Positions 11,369 to 23,076 are shown, counted from the stretch's first letter. The stretch is DNA of 64,000 nucleotides from Dolomedes plantarius (GCA_907164885.2 OU015498.1:124933727-124997726), one strand, 5' to 3'. Program-made: numbers and translations. The notes: generated by a model from the letters alone, not told the origin.

Positions 11369-11490
11369 TTTTTTTAAATAGTATATAAGTACTTGCAACA
11401 ATTTTATCAATATACGTACACAGTACACAGTTTTTAATTTCAATTATGTTGTTCGTTACAAATGTAACGCTAACTACCAGGGTATATATA

Positions 11491-11504
11491 TTTTTCGGGC
11501 GCCA
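11491..11504 (-). other. tRNA primer-binding site
   Basis: Directly inside the 5' LTR the minus strand reads TGGCGCCCGAAAAA. TGGCGCCCGAA is complementary to the 3' end of a tRNA(Lys)-type primer used by many retroelements. Its place and spacing (2 nt from the LTR end) support the LTR boundary. Confidence 0.8.
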
Positions 11505-11505
11505 G

Positions 11506-11940
11506 TATAGAGAATCTATGCTCACTTCTACCCAGACTTGGGTGTATATAATTTGAAGTAGCACTCTATTTGAATTATATACAAACACAGTTTATACATG
11601 AAATAATGTTTATTGAATTCGCTGCACATATAATTGGCTTTTACAGCAATAAGCATGCGTACTACTTGTACGGAATGTAAATACAGCTTTTAAGGACAAT
11701 ATATTTTTATACTCACGAACAGTAAGTCAAACCAGCAGTACTGCCACGTAAACTTCTGGCCCGTAAAGCACTAGCGCAGGATAACACCTTTTCAACCTTA
11801 ACAACAACTCCCTTTTTCATTAATGACGCTGCGTGGTATTTATACTAAGCGCGTATGCCAAAATTAGCATATCTGAAGCAGCTTCTTTAATTCACTCAAA
11901 AGTTCGATTCTTGTGAATCGAATCTTGTGTATACCTTACA
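11506..11940 (-). repeat. 5' LTR of the gag-only element
   Basis: Identical by eye to 8342-8776. On the minus strand it begins TGTAAGG at 11940. The gag start lies about 140 bp downstream of its inner edge. Confidence 0.9.
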
Positions 11941-12012
11941 CAGGTAGAAGAACAATATTTACAGGAACAAATTATCAACGTAACCTCAACGCTCTAAAGC
12001 AAATACCAGCTA

Positions 12013-12150
12013 CGTTCGGAGTCTACAATCACCTCCGAACTTTTCTCTCTAAAAAAATATCTAAGACACGACCGGAGTCTGCAATCACCTCCGTCGTTCT
12101 TCGTGACAGCTTATCAGATACGTCTGGAGTCTGCAATCACCCTCAGCGTT
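12013..12150. repeat. three tandem small hairpins
   Basis: The motif GGAGTCT(A/G)CAATCACC occurs at 12018, 12074 and 12126, roughly 54 bp apart. In each case the flanking bases pair (for example TTCGGA with TCCGAA), so each copy can form a short stem. A partial copy (TCGGAGTCTGCCAC) lies at about 8154, on the other side of the LTR insertion. Confidence 0.7.
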
Positions 12151-12159
12151 CTGCCTAGT

Positions 12160-13017
12160 ACCCCTTCCCCTACGATAGGGGGCGTTATTCCTTGTTATAG
12201 TGACTCGCCTGTCTCTACAATAGTCTCCCACGTTTCAAAAGGTGATTAAAAAAACGAACGAAACAATTTATTGAAAAAGCCTTTATATGTTCGAAAAGTA
12301 CTTATAATCTAATTTTTTTCTCACTAGGTTTTGAAAATAGTATCACTCAGGTGGCGTTCGTTATTCACTTTGCACTGCCGAAGCCGTTCTCTGAAAGTTT
12401 TCAATGACTCAGTTGGTCCTCTCTGAGGGAATGGCGACAATTCCTTCACGAAGGGAATCACACACTCGTTGCACTAATGTTCCGAGGACAACCACTTAGT
12501 TTCGTTGGTAACGCAGACACTATTGCTCTCACGTTTGAGACCCATCGCAGGTTTGTTTTTAGACACGGAAAGGCATTAGTTGCTTAGAGCTCGAAGCGCA
12601 TCCGATATGCCCTCTGTGTCGCTGTTACAGAATCGTTGTTTTAAAAGAACGCTTCGACAACGAAACCGTGATGTTCACCGGACCAACTCATGGTGTCTAC
12701 TGACAACTAGAAAATCCTCCCGAACTGTTGCCACCTTTCGCTCCACCCCATCCCCACCACTCTCTTACCAGTGACCTTCAGAAATGTGGCAGCGCATTCT
12801 GCCAAACCCTGTAATTTAGGGTGAATAAATGAAATTACATTGATAATGCTTATTGTGTTAAAAGGAAATCTTTATAAGTGGTAAGAGAAGTCTCTTCTTC
12901 CTCTCCCTCAACTTCTTAAGGTGGTGCCTAAGATTAATTCCAGGGTCCGTTTAAGAGAAATTTTCTCTTAGTAGACGAGAAGAATTAGAATCTAAGTATT
13001 TTACTAATCACATAGTA
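12160..13017. other. no gene recognised
   Basis: Moderate GC with short open frames (for example 64 codons at 12580) but no motif. It may continue the older repeat interrupted at 8342-11940. Confidence 0.4.
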
Positions 13018-13201
13018 CCCGAGGTAGCCTAGTGGAAGAGTGTCGGATTCCGGCGCTGAGGGTGCTCAGTTCGAATTCCGACAAGCACCATTAAATACCT
13101 CCGTGTCTAGGCCGGATATGGGCCCATTAAATACTTAGACAGGAAATTCCCTCTATGAGGTGAAACACGTAAAACCAGTAGACCGGAAAGTCCCTCTAGG
13201 A
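13018..13201 (+). repeat. SINE, 5' part with tRNA-like head
   Basis: A pol III promoter is visible: an A-box-like TAGCCTAGTGG at about 13027 and a B-box-like AGTTCGAATTC at about 13068. The body continues to 13201 and resumes after the hAT at 15619. Alignment by eye with 29285-29515 supports the body (AAGTCCCTC motif). A functional tRNA gene is unlikely because the cloverleaf is not completed. Confidence 0.75.
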
Positions 13202-15618
13202 CAGGGGTCGGCAAGTAATTTTAAGTGGGGTCTGGATACTGTTAAAAATTTTTATCGAGGTCCAGAAAAAAAAAAACTCATAATACTTACTAGTTTTAAA
13301 TTTTTTTTTTGACTCATTTAAGTAATTATATTAAACACAATAGGTAGGTATTCTTAAAAATTAATGCGAGAAATTAACCTGTGGTCTTGAGCCAGTTTTT
13401 TATAGTTTGGTTCACACGGGGAAAAGCTAATGCGAAGAGTGTCTTCAAGGTGGGCGTCCGTTAATCTCGAACGATATTTGTTCTTCAAAAAATTCATTTT
13501 TGGAAAAGAGGATTCACATACATATGTGGAGTCAAACATAATAAAAGGGTTGATAGCTAGTGTTTTGCAATTTTCATACTTTTCTGAAACATGTTTACCC
13601 CAAAATTCTTCAGTGGATGCAGTTTTACACTTTTGCAAGGAAATATGTTCTTGCAAGTCAGTTATCTCCATTTGAAGTAAACGCTTTGAAAGACTGATAA
13701 ACTTCACAGCCACTTTAGTCCATTCTGCCGCTGCAGCAATTTCATAAGGCGATTTAAGGAATTGAGACAGATTCCCTATCTGTGTAAAGTCTTGGAAACT
13801 TGCAGCAAATTCCTTCCCAAGATGTGATATAAACCTTAAAAATACTGCAATGTCTTCTTCAGAGTCCTTATTTCTATATTTAAGAATTGTTGGAAACTGA
13901 ATAAATTCTTGACTCGCAATATCTTTTTCAAAGATATTGCAATTTCCGTCGCAAGTAGGTTCCGTCGCAAGCTGGATATCTTTGAATAAGATATCCAACT
14001 TGCGACGGAAAGCAGACACACTTTGTATCAGATCATATATTAATTTTCCATTTCCTTTTAATTCGGTGTTGAGCACATTTAAATATTTCAGAATGTCTTT
14101 CAGGAAAGCCACAGCTAGAATATTGCGGTCATTTGTTATGAACTCCAAGTGATTCCTTGCTTCCTGCGTATCCAAGTTTTGCTTCTTGCAAAGGTTACTT
14201 GTTCTTTTATTTGCCAGAAACGTTCAATAACTTGACCTTTACTTAGATAACGAACATTGTTCTGTTGCAGTAAGTCAGAATACGCCAAATCACATTCAGA
14301 AAGAAAATCCTTGAACTGTCGGTGCTGAAGAGAAGAACGAGACCACATAAAATTGATCAACTTGACCAAGCTGTCCATTACTTCTTTCAGAGTAGCAATA
14401 AGTTTTCCACAAAGGACTGTCTAGTGAATTATGCACTGATAAGATATTAGGCCTACATTCTTATCCCTGATTCTCTTTACTAATCCTTTTTCTTTACCAA
14501 TCATTACTGGGGCTCCGTCACTTGAAAGGGACACCATTTTATCATAACTAATATTTGATTTTGTTAGGAATTCTTCAAAAGTCTTGAATAATTCTCCGCG
14601 AGTCTTACCTTTAAACGGCAATATTGCTAGCAATTCTTCCCTGAACGATTTACTTTCAATGTCAAAAAATCTAACGAAAATAGACCATTTGTTCATCATC
14701 AACAATGTCACATGATTCATCAAGTGCTATGGCATAGCAAGGTGCCTTCTGCAGAAGTTCGAGCAAACTACTTTTGTTGTCAGCAGCTAAAATTTCGGTC
14801 CTTCTTGTATTACTTCTTGCCGACAATGGAATACCTTGAATTGCGGCGACAATATCCTTTTTCTCTTCAAAAAGTGCCGTGGCCACTTCCAACATTCATT
14901 TTACTATCTCAGAGTCTGAAAATGGCTTCTGGTGTTTATTAAGCGTCCAGCACACACGCAATGCTGCTTCTACGGATTTTTATTGCTCGCTCATGCAGCG
15001 AACTAGTAAGACCCTGCTTTTTTTGTAAGAAGTTGGATATGCTTGGAGTTTTTCTTTACGAGCTTCATTGCCAAGAGGAAAGTTTTTGTGGAACTGCTGA
15101 TGAGTTGTTTCGTAGTGTCACTTTAAATTGGCACTTTTAACAATAGCGACAGTTTTGTTGCATATGAGGCAAACTGAAACCGGTTTAGGTCTATCAGGCA
15201 GCGTAAAACAATATTGCTCAGTCCACTCAGTCAGAAACTTCCTATTTTCACTGTTAACTTTTCGCTTTTTAGGATCCATATTGATGTAGGTACGAAATGT
15301 TTTAGTACACGACAAATTATAACACACATGAACGAATGCTCCTCACAAGATCGCAACGCAACTACGTAATAACTGACGACGTGTCGAAACATGCCTGCCA
15401 GTACGCTCCCTCCCGCACGCACCCTCTCACTCCAACACACTCTCTTGTGCTACACAGCACAGCATAGAAACAGCTATGTATCTATCTACTAAAACTAGTT
15501 ATATAAAATATTAATTAAATTGAATAGGCAGGTAAGTTATTTAACAATATTTGGCGGTCCAGGTTTCGACCTTCCATGGTCCGGCTAAGGACCGCGGTCC
15601 GCCTGTTGCCGACCGCTG
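13202..15618 (-). mobile_element. full-length hAT element inserted in a SINE
   Basis: The ends CAGGGGTCGGCAAG and GTTGCCGACCGCTG are inverted repeats, and the perfect 8-bp duplication CTCTAGGA lies at 13194-13201 and 15619-15626. Subterminal sequence repeats a GTCC(A/G)G motif. The 2.4-kb interior encodes a broken hAT transposase on the minus strand. Confidence 0.92.
13354..15279 (-). pseudogene. hAT transposase (ZBED5/FAM200-like), disrupted
   Basis: From a Met at 15279 (MDPKKRKV, a possible nuclear localisation signal) the minus strand encodes a zinc-finger start with CLICNK, a stop, then HYETTH, consistent with a BED-type finger interrupted by one nonsense codon. Further fragments at 14671-14895, 14421-14723 (SSDGAPVMIGK, with the conserved hAT D-G/A-P region), 14136-14378 and 13354-14175 follow in order. 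The last ends with a hAT dimerisation region (YVCESSFPKMNFLKNKYRSR). At least four frame breaks make it non-functional. A domesticated ZBED-type gene is unlikely, given these breaks and intact element ends. Confidence 0.85.
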
Positions 15619-15820
15619 CTCTAGGATGTCAGAGATGGTGGGAGCAGGTACGATTCCCCCCAGATGTTGCTCCTGGGGGTTGTTCGTTCAAAATTGAGGT
15701 GGCACATGGCTAAATTGGACTCCGACCCTTGTGGTGCCATTATAAACAGGAGCCGTACCCCTCAGCATTTATGAACCTGGTGTGGAATACGTCCGGCCAG
15801 GGGGCATTAGAAACAACAAC
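15619..15820 (+). repeat. SINE, 3' part after the hAT insertion
   Basis: It continues the SINE begun at 13018, starting with the duplicated CTCTAGGA. It ends in GGGCATTAGAAACAACAAC, the family tail. Shared body segments with 2396-2546 and 45820-46199 include GTGCCATTATAAACAGGAG. Confidence 0.78.
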
Positions 15821-16079
15821 TTATCACAGATTAGGTAATACACGTTCTTGGATTATGTTTGTCTTTTGCGTATGGAAAAAAAGTTTATATAAAGAAAGTG
15901 TGGTTAATTTTTTAGAGGGCAATAAAGTATTGATGTCGATTTGTTGCAAAATAACAGTCGATTTTTGAGGAAAAAACTTAATTAAAACACAAAGATTTTT
16001 GAAAACACGCACATGGTATTTAAGGATCTATTTTCAAATGAAGAGAGTATAATCTAAAAATATGCATTTGGTAATATGT

Positions 16080-16520
16080 GATTAGAATAATTATAAGATA
16101 AAAAGAACTATTTATATACCATGTTTTTAAATTTTCTGTTGAATCATATAAACTTCACATTTCTATGTATTAATAAATACTTTAAAAAATTTTTTTTTGA
16201 TGAATTATCCCATCAACTTGAAAGAAAAGGAAGTTAATTGGAAGTTAACATGCATATAACTTTTCGTTCCCGTTCCGGCCAATAGATGGCTGCACCAGTC
16301 TACAAAAGAAAATCAACTGAAAATAACTGAAAATTAATTTAATTCTGCTTAAAGATGGCTAAAAGTATTAAAAATGCATTGTCATCGTGTTCTGAGCTAT
16401 TCTAAAAGTTTCAAATGTTTATCTAGTCGGGAAGTTAGTTAAAAATCGATTGCAAGATATGTACTGGACAAACACACACACACACACACAAACAAGAAAG
16501 CAAGTTAATAAAAACATGGT
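16080..16520 (+). repeat. Helitron-related non-coding copy
   Basis: The left part (TTTTTAAATTTTCTGTTG and TGAATTATCCCATCAACTTG) and the right part (AAGATGGCTAAAAGTATT and AGTCGGGAAGTTAGTTAAAA) match the two sides of the segment at 51490-52345. That segment carries a Helitron helicase end in the middle; this copy lacks it. A short (AC)n tract lies at about 16470-16492. The exact termini are not fixed. Confidence 0.6.
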
Positions 16521-16674
16521 AAAAAATACCGAGAAAGTATTTTCCCTTTGGCTTAACTTTGAGATTGAAGATCTACGATATCAACTGATGCGTCGCTTTA
16601 AATATCGAAATTTGATAACTATCAAATGTTTTTTTATATATAAATATAACAAAATACATACACATACACACATA

Positions 16675-17462
16675 CCGTAAAACCTTGACTGTAATACGTA
16701 CACGTGTATAATACGCATGCTTAATTTTGCGCGAAAGTTTCGGAAAAAATTAAAATTCGACTATAATTCGCACCCATAACTTTTCAATATTTTATTTAAA
16801 AATTGCACAGATATTTATTAGCAGGTATAAAATTTGTAGTAAAAAGAAACGAAAACGCCAAATTCGGTAGAAAAAAACTTAAATTTTTAATTCAAAACAA
16901 ATAATACTGTCAAGTTATCAATCTTAATCACTTTCACTAGAATACAGCTCATCTATTGTTGTTGCGTCCATGTCGTAATTATCGGTGCCGTCGTAATATA
17001 TATCGCCATCATCATCCTCATTTGATGACACCTGCTCATCCTAATATAATATGTCGTTCTCACTGACGTCTCACGTTTAACAATTGATAATTTTTCTGCT
17101 GCCGTATAGGATCACCTTGAAGAAATTTTGAGGGAAACAAATAAGATAAAATAATAAATTTTTGCACTTGCAGCAACCGGGAACTATTACTATTTCAAAG
17201 GACCTGTTATTAAACGATCGCATGTGTGATACGAACTCCGAATTCCGTTGTTTAAAAGGAATACCTGCTTAGTAAACGGGTGGATGAACACGGAGTGCAG
17301 ATGCGCGCGCACCCGTGTTACGAAAATGTATTAAAGCTGCTGTACGTTCGTTTATTCAATGTTTAAAACTACGTCTTTTTGGTACACGAGTATAATACGC
17401 ACCCTCATTTTTGCGGACTAAAATGTGAAAAAAAAGTGCGTTTTATACTCAAGATTTTGTGA
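16675..17462 (-). mobile_element. pogo/Tigger-like remnant A
   Basis: The left end CCGTAAAACCTTGACTGTAA and the right end, read in reverse, TCACAAAATCTTGAGTATAA are similar over about 28 bp. Internal GTATAATACGCA motifs are mirrored near both ends. A TA precedes the left end (16673-16674). The interior encodes only a transposase tail. Confidence 0.65.
16927..17041 (-). pseudogene. acidic C-terminal tail of a pogo-like transposase
   Basis: The minus strand reads DEQVSSNEDDDGDIYYDG, then TDNYDMDATTIDELYSSESD and a stop at about 16927. Acidic, serine-rich tails of this kind end many pogo/Tigger transposases. Upstream sequence is frameshifted and deleted, so the DDE domain is missing. The family call depends mainly on the surrounding TIRs. 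Confidence 0.5.
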
Positions 17463-17466
17463 TTTA

Positions 17467-18944
17467 CAGTGGTAACTCGGTTTAATAACTTAATTCGTTC
17501 CAAGACTTGGTTCGCAAACCAAAAAGTTCGTAAAACGGAGCAGTTTTAACCATAAAAATTAACGGATTAAGAATTAATTCATTCCCCCTCCCCCCTAGAA
17601 CATAGTTATTCTTACCTTGTTTTTATGGGTTCAGTTATAAAGAAATGGTGAAAATAAATGATAACCGAGTTTATTATGAAGAATTAACACATGATTATTG
17701 TTCAGTACAGCATTTTAGCTTTCTAGTGGATAATGGCTGATGCCCATGGACACTATCTGAACCACACCGTTAACTTCCGCCTCTTCAATATCAAAGCCCT
17801 CGAAGTCTCTCTCTCTAGCACACAAGTTGGCCAAATTTTCTTCGAGGCAGACTGCAAGGTACGATAAGAACCCCCCCCCCCTCCAGGCCTTATCAATAAT
17901 GTTGATGCAACTGAGCATATGAGGATGCAGGAGGACGAAGTGCTAATTCCTAAAATATCTCAGGGTCAAATAGATGTCATTATTGACTTGAAAACACGTT
18001 GAAAAGAGTGCCATCATATACAATTTTTTAAAATTGGAAATAACCCGCTGGTCCATAAATGATTATTTTTTTTTGAATGCACGAGGATTTTCAGAGTGGT
18101 AAACTAAAAATGGCTTGATTTTACAATAACCACTTGCATTAGCACACAATAAAATGTGTAAGCCTGTCCTTCATAGACTTGTGCTCAGGAAGTGCCTTCT
18201 CCTCTTTGGTGATGTAGATTCTTCTTAGCATTTTTTTCGTAAACAATCTTGTTTCATCACATTTAAAAACTTGATTTCGCATGTAGTCTTCACTCTCCAC
18301 AAACTTTTTGAATTCATCAACATATTCATTTGGAACCCTTTTATCTGAACTAGCAGTCTCCGCATGACTAAAAACACTATAAATTCCACTTTGCTTGCGG
18401 AATTTCTTAAACCAGACTCTACTAGCTTTAAAATCTTCACATTCAACACCATTTGTACTCTATGTTTTAGCTACAAAATCACTGTGCAACTTCTTAGCCT
18501 TTTCGCATATTAAAGTCCCACTAATACTATTTACCAGAAAGGTTTTTTTCACGTATCCACACAAGCAATAATTTTTCTACCTTTTCTGTAACTTGAGGCC
18601 TTTGCTTCGTTAAAACAGTCACTCCTTTAGCCACATCAGCTGCCTTTATTGCCTCTTTGTTGCTTCTTTTCTCAATAGTTAGGTTAGGTTTCCTGCTAGC
18701 AATATCACTTACTCTTGCCATTTTCTTGGGAGCCATATTGAGGGCTAATTTAAACAAAAATATCTACAAAAAAAATCTGTGAAATATATTAGCAACCAAA
18801 TCTTAAACTGTGCTAAAGAAAGCCTAACTGAGTTTGACATGTGGACTCTTCACGAAGCGAAGCAAGTGTGACGAATACTTGCATCGCATATTACCAGATG
18901 CGCTTGTTCGTAAACCGAATCGTTCGTAAACCGAGGTACCACTG
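17467..18944 (-). mobile_element. pogo/Tigger-like element B
   Basis: The ends CAGTGGTAACTCGG and CCGAGGTACCACTG are near-perfect inverted repeats, followed inward by TTCGT(A/T)AA motifs. TA lies on both sides (17465-17466 and 18945-18946). This end sequence is typical of Tigger-group elements. It begins 4 bp after element A ends. Confidence 0.85.
17715..18736 (-). pseudogene. pogo/Tigger transposase, disrupted
   Basis: The minus strand starts MAPKKMARVSDIASRKPN at 18736, the basic N-terminus before the CENP-B-type helix-turn-helix, and continues VEKLLLVWIREKNLSGK. After a frame change the order is LICEKAKKLHSDFVAK, FKASRVWFKKFRKQSGIYS, DKRVPNEYVDEFKKFVE, and VFKCDETRLFTKKMLRR. The last is the first DDE aspartate region (C-D-E-T). 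Then come ALPEHKSMKDRLTHF and more stops. The end at 17715-17918 (DFEGFDIEEAEVNGVV) is the acidic tail. Roughly 340 residues survive from a family of ~450-500, with several stops and a decayed third catalytic region. Confidence 0.75.
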
Positions 18945-18946
18945 TA

Positions 18947-19820
18947 TATATAAACGTGATAAATGTAATAATCATTTTTATTATTAAATATAATTTTTAT
19001 ATATAAATACAATTAAAAAATTTCTTGAATTTATGATAATTGATTTTCTTTTTCAAATATAAAAATGGATAGAAACTGTTAAATATATTAAAAAGATGTA
19101 AAATATTGAAGCACATAATTTTAAAGCTAACGTATGTCAGTTATATTTACAAAGCAGAATTATGTTAACTTCAAAGGGCTCTTTCTCTGGCTAACATGCA
19201 TTAACATGCGTAAATTTTAAAAGAAAAGAAAATGTCAAGTAATTTAAAAAAATAAATGCTAAATTATAGTTTGTACTTCTACTGTGAAAGAAAATAAAAC
19301 AGATTTAATTCTCAATGCAATGTATAGGACATTTCCATTGGGATTAATCATTATCCTATGTATCATTAGCTGTCCCCGAAAAGCGCAGTGTAATGAATAA
19401 TAACGGCAATTATTGATTAACTCGCGGAAATCAAGTGTTTTTTTGCACTGTCAGTGGTAATTTTAACCAGTTTTAGGGATATTATGTTGAAAATGTTAGG
19501 AAATAATTAATGTTAGCTATTTACTTGATTATTTTATTTCTCACTTTTCAGAGTAACTCAGCAGTATTCTCAGCATGTGCTCTGTAATATTCCCATCATT
19601 TGTATTATTTACAGTTGATGTGAAATTTTACTACTTCTTTTTTCAATATAGCCTTAAAAATATCTTTCTTTAACAAGTATGCATAAATATGAAAATTGTT
19701 GAGAGTTGGCTCTTCTGTTTTCGATTTCTATTCGCTTTTTATTCTGTACTGTGAATTCAATGCAGTAAACTTATTAAATGAACGTACAAAGAATTATTCT
19801 CGAAAGTGATAAAATTTTTC
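18947..19820. other. no gene recognised
   Basis: Very AT-rich sequence without element ends or meaningful frames. Confidence 0.4.
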
Positions 19821-19824
19821 TTAA

Positions 19825-20248
19825 GGCTGCTTTCTTAAGGCTAATTCTATTGCATTCGCTCACCTTAGTGTTAACCTATGGAGAAAATGTGTTCAAGGAT
19901 TGCCGACTTGGATTGAAAGATTAAAAAAAAAATTGTACTCCGTAATAGAGAAAGAAATTTTACACCTTGGAACATTTTTCGTTTTTTTTAATGCTAGTAA
20001 CATTTTAAAATTTAAATTATTCGGGAATTAAAAAAATATGGTCTAGTGTGTTTTAAACGCTCCTCAATTCCTTTGGCGGCCGAATTATATTAAATGAATC
20101 CTGTTGTAAGTGAAGAAAAGTTCAGGCTATCTAAAAATACCATTTTGATTGGATTATCAGCATTTATGTAGCTGTAAATAGTAAACACTTTTTCTTCATA
20201 GATTAGCATTGAGGTGAGCGAATCCAATAGGGTTAGTACAAAACAGCC
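19825..20248. mobile_element. TTAA-flanked MITE, copy 1
   Basis: It is flanked by TTAA (19821-19824) and TTTA (20249-20252). Its ends are inverted: GGCTGCTTTC... with TTCGCTCACCTTAGTGTTAA inward, and the reverse complement at the right. It aligns along most of its length with 53998-54412, with shared blocks such as AACCTATGGAGAAA and GATTGCCGACTTGGATT. TTAA targeting suggests piggyBac-related mobilisation. Confidence 0.8.
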
Positions 20249-20252
20249 TTTA

Positions 20253-23076
20253 CTCCATAAGAGGATTTATTATTTATTTTCCCCCCTAGATTATTGAACT
20301 ACGCTGACATAATTGCATGAAAATTATATTAGCTGAAATTATTGTTTTCGGGTAATAACCTGCATTTTAATTCAGAAATATTCACATATTAAAATAAAAA
20401 TATTAACGCATAAATAAGGAATGAATAATTGTTTCACACAAGACGCAGTTTTGTCCATTTCTTGAGCCCAGATACAGTGACCTTAATTTCACCGGAGTGA
20501 TTTCAGCGTTTGGATCCGTTTCCTCTCATAGACAATCTACCCAAGCACCCTTTGTGACACGTTAGTGAAACAGACGTACATCGATGGTGTTCAGCAACTT
20601 GTGAATATGTTGTTGGATCTAACGGGGGCTATTTATGGACAAGATAACTCGATATCCAGAAATGCTCATCGTGAATATCTTCGAGTTGTAGCTTAACTGT
20701 GTGGTATCCATTCAATCGCCTGTTAAGCAAACTTCACATGAAGTAAAAAATAGTTACTACTCCTCCAGGTGCATCCACCAGAAAGGTATAATCATGATTT
20801 CTTTGTCTTAACCACGTAACCTACTTTGAATTAAATGAGAGAGATGGCAAAATAGTCATGTCTGATTTAAGGGCAGCTTTCAGTCCAAAAGATAAACTGA
20901 AATTTCTAGGTAAAAATATCCTCCAAGTAAAAATGTAATGAGATATATACTTTATTCAGTAAAAATTCTTAAATATGTGGCCTCGAGGGTCAGTACTAAT
21001 CGTTTCTATGATTATTTTTATCTCATAACTTATCATTTTATTCCCTAAGAAAATTAGATCAAGAATTTTGCAGAGTCGTCAACAAAGTATTTAGATGTCG
21101 TGAAAGTCCGTTTTAATAAATTAAGAGGGAACACCCAGAATGTACGTTTCTGTGTTTTCTTTTGGCTGTTTCTTTATTTGGGTACATTATATAGATTTAG
21201 GCCGGGGATAGTCGTTTTCTGACGTTCGTTTAATATGTACTACGTAAGTGAGAAGCAGTCTGTCGCTTTGGTGTGAAGGTAGTAGCGATATTTAAGAAAC
21301 TTGTTCCTACGGTATCTGAAATGGAAACAAAAAACAACATTTTGCCTGATACATCTATCTTTCTGATGCGGAACTTGCCTTAAGTCTCCAAAATGTCGCG
21401 AATCTTGTTTGTATGAGCATTTGTGACAGTATATCAATGTTAGTATATCAATTTCGCTATTTAGAAAAGTGGACGTAGCAACTGAACTATTGGAGCAGAG
21501 TTTTAAGAGTCGCAGGACCCTTTTCTTGCAGCCGAGTGAACTGCGCGCCCCTTGCTGCCGTATGTATATGACTAAAAGGACACTTTAAATAGATTAAAGA
21601 AATCACATTGCAATTCATCTTTATGAGACGGTTGTGTTCGACTGTCTGCTATTCAGATATCAAGACAACGATTTAAAAGGAATTTTAATGTTGAATTCGC
21701 ATCAGAGTGAATTTCTTTTCTAGTCACTATATGTAATATAAATCCTTTCCCGAAAATATAAATGGATCATTATTATTAGAATAAAATTTTAATTGCCACA
21801 AGGAATTAAAAATATACTAAAGATATGCCACAGCAAATTCTTAAAATATAATATGTTTAATGCGTACGGACATAACAGGCTTTTAATATTTTTTTTACGC
21901 ATTCAAAACGCTGGACCATAAAATCACGTTCTTTTATTCATTTAAAATCAGTGTTACAACTACTTATTGAGTATTACTGTGAGCAATACTGAAATAAGTG
22001 TTGAAAAGTTTTGGTAAATTAATCGCTGTTAAAATCAACCACCGCGATCCCCAAGAGTCTGACTCTTTACAACTTCTCTTATGTGTGTTAGAGCCTAAGG
22101 CCTCTGCACTACGCATTACGACGAACAGCTTGCAGAATTGTTGTTTCGAAGTATAGACACATATTTCGGTAAGAATTTCACCTTTTATTTTTCTTTATAT
22201 CATCAACAGTCCATTCCAACTTGCTACTTTCTCTTGAGTACTTTGAGCTTTGATTTTCGCATTTGGTTTCTCAGTAGATTTGAGATTTAAAAGTGTATTA
22301 TGGCATCACAATATATTTTTAAGGCTAATCTCTGAGGCATTATTAAAATTACTATTTCTGAATTCATGACTAAGAAAGACAGAGTCCTAATTAAAATGAA
22401 AAGGCCAATTTTAAAACAATCTTAACATGGAAATTTATTTACAAAAAAAATTAAACATAAATTAATTGAATATGTTGCAATTGAATTGTTGCAAAAATTA
22501 AACATAAATTAATTGAATGTGTTGCAGTTGTTTAAAGTGCAGGTTTTATAACGCACGCTACGGGACCCAGCTAGTCCCAAACATGATCTTAAAAATAACG
22601 TCCGCTTGGGGCGCGTCACATGAGGCATCTCCATTAAAGACACCAAGTCTCTCTCTCTCTCTCGGCTTGAAAATTCCGGGGGCGGCAGTCTTCTTAGAAA
22701 TTATTTTTCCGAAAACCGGGAGGGCCAGCATATTATCGGCTGACAGCTCGTTTTAACTCCGAAACTTTATTACATTCCAGTGACAAAGTCGCATAGAGCT
22801 ATCGCTAAGAAAGACAGCTTTACGACAGTGATGGGAGACGTTTCTGTTTTCCAAACAGTTACCCCCACATATTGCTAGAGAAAACCGCTAAGCCTGGGAT
22901 TAATTTTCAAGCCAAAAAATCTGGCGGCATTTGGTGGTATCGTTTTTTAATCTTCCACGTGTTCAAAAATTTCGGTGGGAACTGGCAAAATACCCCGATA
23001 AACACGCAGCTGTGTGTCGTGCACTCTGTGAGGTCCTGGGAAAAATAACCTCATACTTCCATTACGCTACAATATA
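20253..23076. other. long stretch with no element or gene assigned
   Basis: AT-rich except for about 22590-22760, which is GC-richer and contains a CT-run. A 54-codon open stretch at 20532-20694, preceded by a pyrimidine tract and CATAG, could be an exon, but its length is close to chance and I do not recognise the peptide. Confidence 0.35.

Larger units (their letters stand above)
8342..11940 (-). mobile_element. gag-only LTR retrotransposon (Ty3/Gypsy-like), apparently young
   Basis: Two LTRs of about 435 bp, identical by eye, enclose a 2.7-kb interior. Flanking CAGG(T) at 8338-8342 and 11941-11945 gives a 4-5-bp target duplication. On the minus strand a primer-binding site follows the 5' LTR and a polypurine tract precedes the 3' LTR. 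The interior carries one long Gag-type ORF and no protease, reverse transcriptase, RNase H or integrase motif in any frame. If it moves, it must borrow Pol from a related element. The flanking DNA, 8100-8341 and 11941 onward, shares a GGAGTCTGC-type motif and was probably one continuous older repeat. Confidence 0.9.

Noticed and set aside
13018..13090. Possible tRNA genes (also at 51251 and 61260)
   Set aside because: A and B boxes are clear, but acceptor stems are not formed and each is followed by a repeated body, so these are SINE heads.
13354..15279. Domesticated ZBED-type host gene
   Set aside because: Intact TIRs, an 8-bp duplication and several frame breaks show a dead transposon copy.
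20532..20694. 54-codon open stretch after a pyrimidine tract and CATAG, possible last exon
   Set aside because: An open stretch of this length is not rare by chance, the peptide is not recognised and no partner exon was found.
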